DNA from: Syntrophomonadaceae bacterium
GTDB taxonomy: Bacteria > Bacillota > Dethiobacteria > DTU022 > UBA8154
Assembly (NCBI GenBank): GCA_003556225.1
Contig: PWRN01000063.1
Coordinates: forward strand, 68,060 to 111,547
DNA: 43,488 nucleotides
Direction of reading: 5' to 3'
This document shows, in pieces, positions 39,904 through 43,488 of the stretch (its first letter is position 1; every line of letters starts with the position of its first letter). The position numbers and the translations under genes were made by a program. The notes beneath the pieces were generated by a model. It saw only the letters and a program-made list of their open reading frames with translations, searched no databases and was not told where the DNA came from.

Positions 39904-40794
39904 TTACCTGGCATAGCGTTCCAGTTCGAAGTTTCCGACGGCCATGTCAATGCGTATGTCCAGGCGCGCATCGGCAGTATCGTAATTGGGTGAGGTGTAG
40001 TGTTCATCGATGATGGGAAAACGATGTTCCTGTAAATTCGTCCGGGCCAGGGCGCCTTTGACTTGCAGGCGCAGGCCGACATCCTCGGGCACCCGGATTT
40101 TCAGGTTGGAAGCGCCGCTGCTAACCTGGATCTCCGCAGCATCCCCGTTATCGCCCAGGTCAAGGGTGATGTCTCCCGCCCCGAATTGGACCTTAAGGCG
40201 TTCCAGGGGAATACCCAGGAAATCCAACCTGCCGTCAACGGCACCCGCCTCCAGGGATACATCCCAGGGAATGTCCGGAGACAACTGGAGATCCCACCGG
40301 TTGGTCCCTCCGCCCATGTGGACAAAGGATCCTCTCTGGCGAAGGTCCACGTTCAAGCGCCCCTGCTCCACCCCGTATGATGGGACTACCCGCTGGGGAC
40401 CCGAAAAATGCCCGGCGAACCAAGACTCCCGTGCCGGGCTGATCTGCAGCCGACCGCCTCCGAACTGGGTCCGCACTTCCCCTGACATCAGCGCAGGGTA
40501 CGCGCTGCGGTCCACGGAAACATCCGTGCGGACGCCCGGGTAATGATCACCCGGGAAAGCGGATAAGCCCACGAAGACAACGCCGGCAGAGACAAAAATG
40601 ACCAGGAGCAGGGCCAGCCAGCGCGGGATTCTTCCGTCCCAGAAAAGGCTGATGCCGATCACGATCAACAGCACCGGCCAAAACCTGAATACCTGCCTCG
40701 CCAGTTCCCAGCTTCCCAGGCCCAGGCTGTTCATCAAGGCGACGACGCCCGCCAGAACCAGCAGTAGACCTACGACAAACGAACTTATCCTCAT
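39904..40794 (-). CDS. LiaF/DUF5668-like membrane protein with C-terminal beta-rich domain
   Basis: 296 residues from ATG 40794, one base after the PspC stop codon. Two or three membrane helices fill residues 1-75 (SFVVGLLLVLAGVVALMNSLGL, FWPVLLIVIGISLFWDG, WLALLLVIFVSAGVVFVGLSAF). The remainder is a beta-helix-like domain of the toastrack/DUF4097-LiaF type (GAVDGRLDFLGIPLERLKVQFGAGDITLDLGDNGDAAEIQVSSGASNLKIRVPEDVGLRLQVKG). In Bacillus, LiaF-type proteins belong to cell-envelope stress responses. Cotranscribed with the PspC-domain gene; no two-component genes are adjacent. Confidence 0.85.
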   Translation of the reverse strand: MRISSFVVGLLLVLAGVVALMNSLGLGSWELARQVFRFWPVLLIVIGISLFWDGRIPRWLALLLVIFVSAGVVFVGLSAFPGDHYPGVRTDVSVDRSAYPALMSGEVRTQFGGGRLQISPARESWFAGHFSGPQRVVPSYGVEQGRLNVDLRQRGSFVHMGGGTNRWDLQLSPDIPWDVSLEAGAVDGRLDFLGIPLERLKVQFGAGDITLDLGDNGDAAEIQVSSGASNLKIRVPEDVGLRLQVKGALARTNLQEHRFPIIDEHYTSPNYDTADARLDIRIDMAVGNFELERYAR

Positions 40795-40795
40795 C

Positions 40796-41341
40796 CTATT
40801 TCTTCTCCCTTCGATCACGCATCAGGAAAAATAGGCCCAGGAGGATCAAGAGCAGCGGCCAGGAATAATGGAAGAAAAACGCGGGAAGCACCTGCCGGGC
40901 TAAAAAGATGAGTCCCAACCCGATCAGCAACAATCCGGCATTCCTGCGGCGCCGGGCCCGGTGCTCTTCCTCTATCCTTTCTTGATCCGCTTGCGGTATT
41001 TCAGCCTGTGCCCGTCCCTCTTCTCCATCCAGGTCCCCAGCGTCAGGGGGCTTTTCCTCCGAAGCTTCTTCGGAAAGCGACGAAGCTTGCTGTGCAGTTT
41101 CTTCTCCGGCCCCTTCACGGGATGGCGTTGCGGGCTTCGCCGGCGCCGGGAGAGTGCGCTCCTCGGGAATGATGATCCAGGCAATGATGTAAGCCAATAC
41201 ACCGCCGCCGCCCACAAAGGCTGCCAGCACCCACAGCAGGCGAACCAGCACCACGTCCACTTCGAAATATTCGGCCAGGCCGCCGGCAACCCCACCGATA
41301 ACCCTCTGTTTCTTGGATCGAGCTAAACGCCTCATCGTCAT
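40796..41341 (-). CDS. PspC-domain membrane protein
   Basis: 181 residues from ATG 41341 (AAGGGTG upstream). The PspC domain is at residues 3-60 (RRLARSKKQRVIGGVAGGLAEYFEVDVVLVRLLWVLAAFVGGGGVLAYIIAWIIIPEE), then an acidic Glu/Ala-rich linker of about 65 residues, a cluster of Arg, and two further membrane helices (NAGLLLIGLGLIFLARQVL, YSWPLLLILLGLFFLM). PspC proteins take part in envelope-stress signalling. The downstream LiaF-like gene follows with a one-base gap. It lacks PspA/PspB nearby. Confidence 0.9.
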   Translation of the reverse strand: MTMRRLARSKKQRVIGGVAGGLAEYFEVDVVLVRLLWVLAAFVGGGGVLAYIIAWIIIPEERTLPAPAKPATPSREGAGEETAQQASSLSEEASEEKPPDAGDLDGEEGRAQAEIPQADQERIEEEHRARRRRNAGLLLIGLGLIFLARQVLPAFFFHYSWPLLLILLGLFFLMRDRREKK

Positions 41342-41373
41342 CTTGATAACACCCTTCCCCGTCAAAATGTTTA

Positions 41374-41390
41374 GATCAGAACATCTGATC
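41374..41390 (-). promoter_or_regulatory. Inverted repeat upstream of the PspC gene
   Basis: GATCAG-AACAT-CTGATC (41374-41379, 41385-41390), 33 bp before the PspC start codon. Possible operator or 5'-leader hairpin. Confidence 0.4.
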
Positions 41391-41435
41391 ATGGTACGTT
41401 ACCTGTTGACCAAGCTTACATAGAAATGAACTCTT

Positions 41436-41599
41436 GTTTCCCTGCTTGCCCTCATGAGAAGGCGCACAGGGGTTTCATATAAGCCGCCTCAACCTGTTTG
41501 AGCGAGCGCAGCGAGGGAGTTTTTGAGGCGGCCTGAAACCCCTGTGCGCCGAAACAAAATTTGTCGCAAATCCAGTGAGTCGAGGGCAAGCAGGGAACC
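41436..41599. repeat. Palindromic intergenic element, second large copy (164 bp)
   Basis: Terminal inverted repeats of about 17 bp (41436-41454 and 41582-41599), with one end base-changed. The interior hairpin is longer than in the copy at 30693: GGCGCACAGGGGTTTCA pairs with TGAAACCCCTGTGCGCC, then GCCGCCTCAA with TTGAGGCGGC, around a G-rich central loop identical in most bases. GCAAATCC is kept on the right, while its left partner is deleted. Confidence 0.93.
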
Positions 41600-41601
41600 G
41601 G

Positions 41602-41643
41602 CAGTAATACCTGACTTAACGTGATGGCTTGCGTTAAGTATTA
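41602..41643. other. Hairpin at the 3' end of the ABC-F gene
   Basis: GTAATAC and CTTAACG pair with CGTTAAG and TATTAC around a ten-base loop, with a bulge in the left arm. The hairpin includes the ABC-F stop codon (41641-41643). No T-run follows on the minus strand, so it is not a standard terminator. Confidence 0.5.
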
Positions 41644-43488
41644 CAGGGTCATGTTCTCCAGTTTTTCGGCCGCCTCTTCCCAGGCCTTGATCAGTTCTTG
41701 CATCTGCATCCGGGCTTCCTGCAGTTCTCCCATGATGATCCTGGCCTGCTCAAAATCATCATACACTGCCGGTTCAGCCAGCTGCACTTCCAAGGCTTCC
41801 ACCTGTTTTTCCGCTTGCTGGACCAGGGATTCCAGTTCGTCGACGTACTGCATCACCCGGCGCTGTTCTCTTTTCTTCGCCAGGGTGCGCTGTCGTTCGA
41901 TCTTTTCCCTTTCTCGCTGTTCTTTCCGGGCAGACCTGGCCTGGCCTGGAGCTGTGGAGTTACCGGATACCACATCATCTTGCCGCCGCGCCCGGCGTTC
42001 CAGGTACTGCGGGTAACTCTCGTTAAACAAGGTCGCGCAACCCTTGCGGACCTCGATGATTTTCGTGGCGATACGGGAGACAAAGTAACGGTCATGGGAA
42101 ACCAGGAGCAGGGTCCCCGGGTAATCTACCAGGGTTGCTTCCAGCTTCTCCATGCCGCTGATGTCCAGGTGATTGGTTGGTTCGTCCAGGATCAAAAAAT
42201 TGTTTTTTCCCAGGGCCGTTCTAGCCAGGGCCAGGCGGCTTTTTTCTCCCCCGCTGATCTCGCGAATTTTCTTGAAAACCTCATCCCCACGGAAGAGGTA
42301 GCGCCCCAGGTAGTGCCGGGCTTCCCGCTCCATCATCCCGGAAGTCTCCATGATCGATTCTACCAGGGTCGATTCCGGATCCAGCTGCCCTTGATCCTGG
42401 TCATAATATGCCAGCTGCACACTGGGTCCCAACCACACCCCGCCCTCGGTACAGGGTTCTTCCCCCGTAATCAGTTTCAGCAGGGTGCTCTTACCGGAAC
42501 CGTTGGGACCCACCACGGCGATACGGTCTCCCCACCTGATCTCGAGGTTTACGCCGCCGAGTATTTTTTTCGATCCATAAGCTTTCCCTGCGTTCTCCAG
42601 GGAAACCACGATGTCCCCGCTGCGTCCTGCAAAATCAAAGCCCAGACCCATGGTTTGAGAAGAACCCGGCGCTGCAGGAACGGGTTGGGTTTTCTCCAGT
42701 CGTTTTTCACGGCTGCGAGCCTGCCGCTTCGTGCGTTCATCCGCCCGGGCGTTTTGGATAAAGCGCTTTTCCTTCTCCCAAAAGACCCGGCGCCTTTCGT
42801 ATTCCCTGGATTCCGACCGCTGCTCCAATTCACGCTGCGCTGCAAAAGCCGTATAATTGCCCCGGTAGGTTTTCACCTGCCGGTTCTCCAGGTGAAAGAT
42901 CTTGCCGGCCACGCGGTCCAGGAAGAAGCGGTCGTGTGAAACCACCAGGAGTGCACCGCGCCAGGAAGCCAGGTAGTTTTCCAGCCACGTGATGGCATCG
43001 GCATCCAGGTTATTGGTCGGCTCGTCCAGCAGCAGCAAATCATGCTCTTGCAGGAGCAGGGAAGCCAGCTGCACCCGGGTTTTTTCTCCCCCGCTGAATC
43101 CTTCCACCAGCCGGGTAAAATCCTCTTTCTTGAATCCCAGGCCATAGGCTACTTCCCCTACGCGGTGTTCCGCGCTGTATCCCCCCTGCTGCTCAAAGTG
43201 CTGTGACAGTTTGCTGTACCGATCCAGGAGATCATTCTGGAGGTCCGGGTTTTCCCGGGCGGCCGTGGATGCCATCTGCAGCTCCAGGGCAGCCAGCATT
43301 TCCTGGAGCTGCACAATATCTCCGGCAGCGCGTTCCAGGTAATTCCCGAGGGTTATGCCCGCACGGATCTCCGGCCTCTGGCTGAGGTAACCCGTGGAGA
43401 GATTGCGCGCCGTGAGCACTTCACCCTTATCCTGTTTTTCCAGGCCCATGATCACCTTTAACAGGGTGGTCTTGCCGCTGCCGTTGGC
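41641..43488 (-). CDS. ABC-F family ATP-binding protein (truncated by window edge)
   Basis: 615 residues are visible, and the frame runs off the right edge inside the first Walker A motif (ANGSGKTTLLKVIMGLEKQDKGEVL). Two ABC cassettes have signatures FSGGEKTRVQLASLLLQ and ISGGEKSRLALARTAL, and Walker B motifs LLLLDEPTNNLD and FLILDEPTNHLD. Between them is the charged ABC-F linker (REYERRRVFWEKEKRFIQNARADERTKRQARSREKRLEKTQ). The C-terminus is a coiled coil (EREKIERQRTLAKKREQRRVMQYVDELESLVQQAEKQVEALEVQL), as in Uup/YdiF. No membrane segments. ABC-F proteins act on the ribosome (stalled translation or antibiotic protection). The subtype cannot be set without the N-terminus. Confidence 0.95.
   Translation of the reverse strand, partial: ANGSGKTTLLKVIMGLEKQDKGEVLTARNLSTGYLSQRPEIRAGITLGNYLERAAGDIVQLQEMLAALELQMASTAARENPDLQNDLLDRYSKLSQHFEQQGGYSAEHRVGEVAYGLGFKKEDFTRLVEGFSGGEKTRVQLASLLLQEHDLLLLDEPTNNLDADAITWLENYLASWRGALLVVSHDRFFLDRVAGKIFHLENRQVKTYRGNYTAFAAQRELEQRSESREYERRRVFWEKEKRFIQNARADERTKRQARSREKRLEKTQPVPAAPGSSQTMGLGFDFAGRSGDIVVSLENAGKAYGSKKILGGVNLEIRWGDRIAVVGPNGSGKSTLLKLITGEEPCTEGGVWLGPSVQLAYYDQDQGQLDPESTLVESIMETSGMMEREARHYLGRYLFRGDEVFKKIREISGGEKSRLALARTALGKNNFLILDEPTNHLDISGMEKLEATLVDYPGTLLLVSHDRYFVSRIATKIIEVRKGCATLFNESYPQYLERRARRQDDVVSGNSTAPGQARSARKEQREREKIERQRTLAKKREQRRVMQYVDELESLVQQAEKQVEALEVQLAEPAVYDDFEQARIIMGELQEARMQMQELIKAWEEAAEKLENMTL

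Noticed and set aside
41698-42939. A 413-codon plus-strand open frame
   Set aside because: It lies antisense over the ABC-F gene, has no recognisable domain or ribosome binding site, and arises from the GC-rich third positions of the true gene.
1-43488. tRNA or rRNA genes
   Set aside because: No intergenic stretch showed a cloverleaf with a GTTCRA-type T-loop or a conserved rRNA segment.

Overview
The window (43,488 bp) looks like chromosomal DNA of an anaerobic, spore-forming-lineage member of the Bacillota (Clostridia in the broad sense). Reasons: GC-rich Gram-positive-style genes with strong GGAGG-type ribosome binding sites and frequent GTG/TTG starts, consensus sigma-A promoters, type I-alpha glutamine synthetase, a stalk-domain/GerMN protein, an ECF sigma with a membrane co-regulator, a tungsten-type aldehyde:ferredoxin oxidoreductase, several ferredoxin-type Fe-S proteins, and no respiratory-chain genes. 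No tRNA, rRNA, CRISPR array, transposase or prophage gene was found. The genus cannot be told from the sequence alone.

Layout. 1-1.9 kb (minus): an iron-dependent alcohol dehydrogenase cut by the window edge and a class III CoA-transferase. 2.0-5.9 kb (minus): mnmG followed by two overlapping radical SAM genes. 6.3-17 kb (minus): a nitrogen-assimilation block, in transcription order a split archaeal-type glutamate synthase (GATase; FMN/Fe-S synthase; GXGXG-GltD fusion), glutamine-dependent NAD synthetase, an ANTAR-domain RNA-binding regulator with its own consensus promoter, glnA, amtB and glnK. 17.2-24.7 kb: ferritin (minus), then plus-strand stalk/GerMN protein, ECF sigma and its RseB-like partner, a CoA-disulfide-reductase-like flavoprotein, and a DnaJ/CbpA-CbpM pair. 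24.7-30.6 kb (minus): a glutaredoxin/ferredoxin-thioredoxin-reductase-like pair, a truncated receiver, a four-gene OpuC-type osmoprotectant ABC transporter, aspartate carbamoyltransferase and a gamma-glutamylcyclotransferase-like protein. 31.2-43.5 kb: nitroreductase; an alcohol dehydrogenase-AOR operon; a PrcB-domain lipoprotein; a DUF212 protein with an aminotransferase; a small HTH protein; a THUMP rRNA methyltransferase; a PspC/LiaF-like membrane operon; and an ABC-F protein that runs off the right edge.

The most interesting system is the nitrogen block. Between the ANTAR gene and glnA lies a textbook intrinsic terminator whose 5' arm overlaps a short hairpin with an A1/G4 hexaloop, preceded by a second hexaloop hairpin nine nucleotides upstream. 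This is the arrangement of ANTAR dual-hairpin antiterminators (EutV, NasR type). A second A1/G4 hexaloop hairpin overlaps a terminator-like hairpin between glnA and amtB. The inference is a cis-encoded antitermination cascade: the ANTAR protein decides whether RNA polymerase reads into glnA and again into amtB-glnK.

The second unexplained signal is a family of nearly palindromic intergenic elements of about 165-185 bp (30.7 and 41.4 kb, with fragments at 21.3 and 35.1 kb). They have 17-20 bp terminal inverted repeats and a long internal hairpin, and carry no gene.
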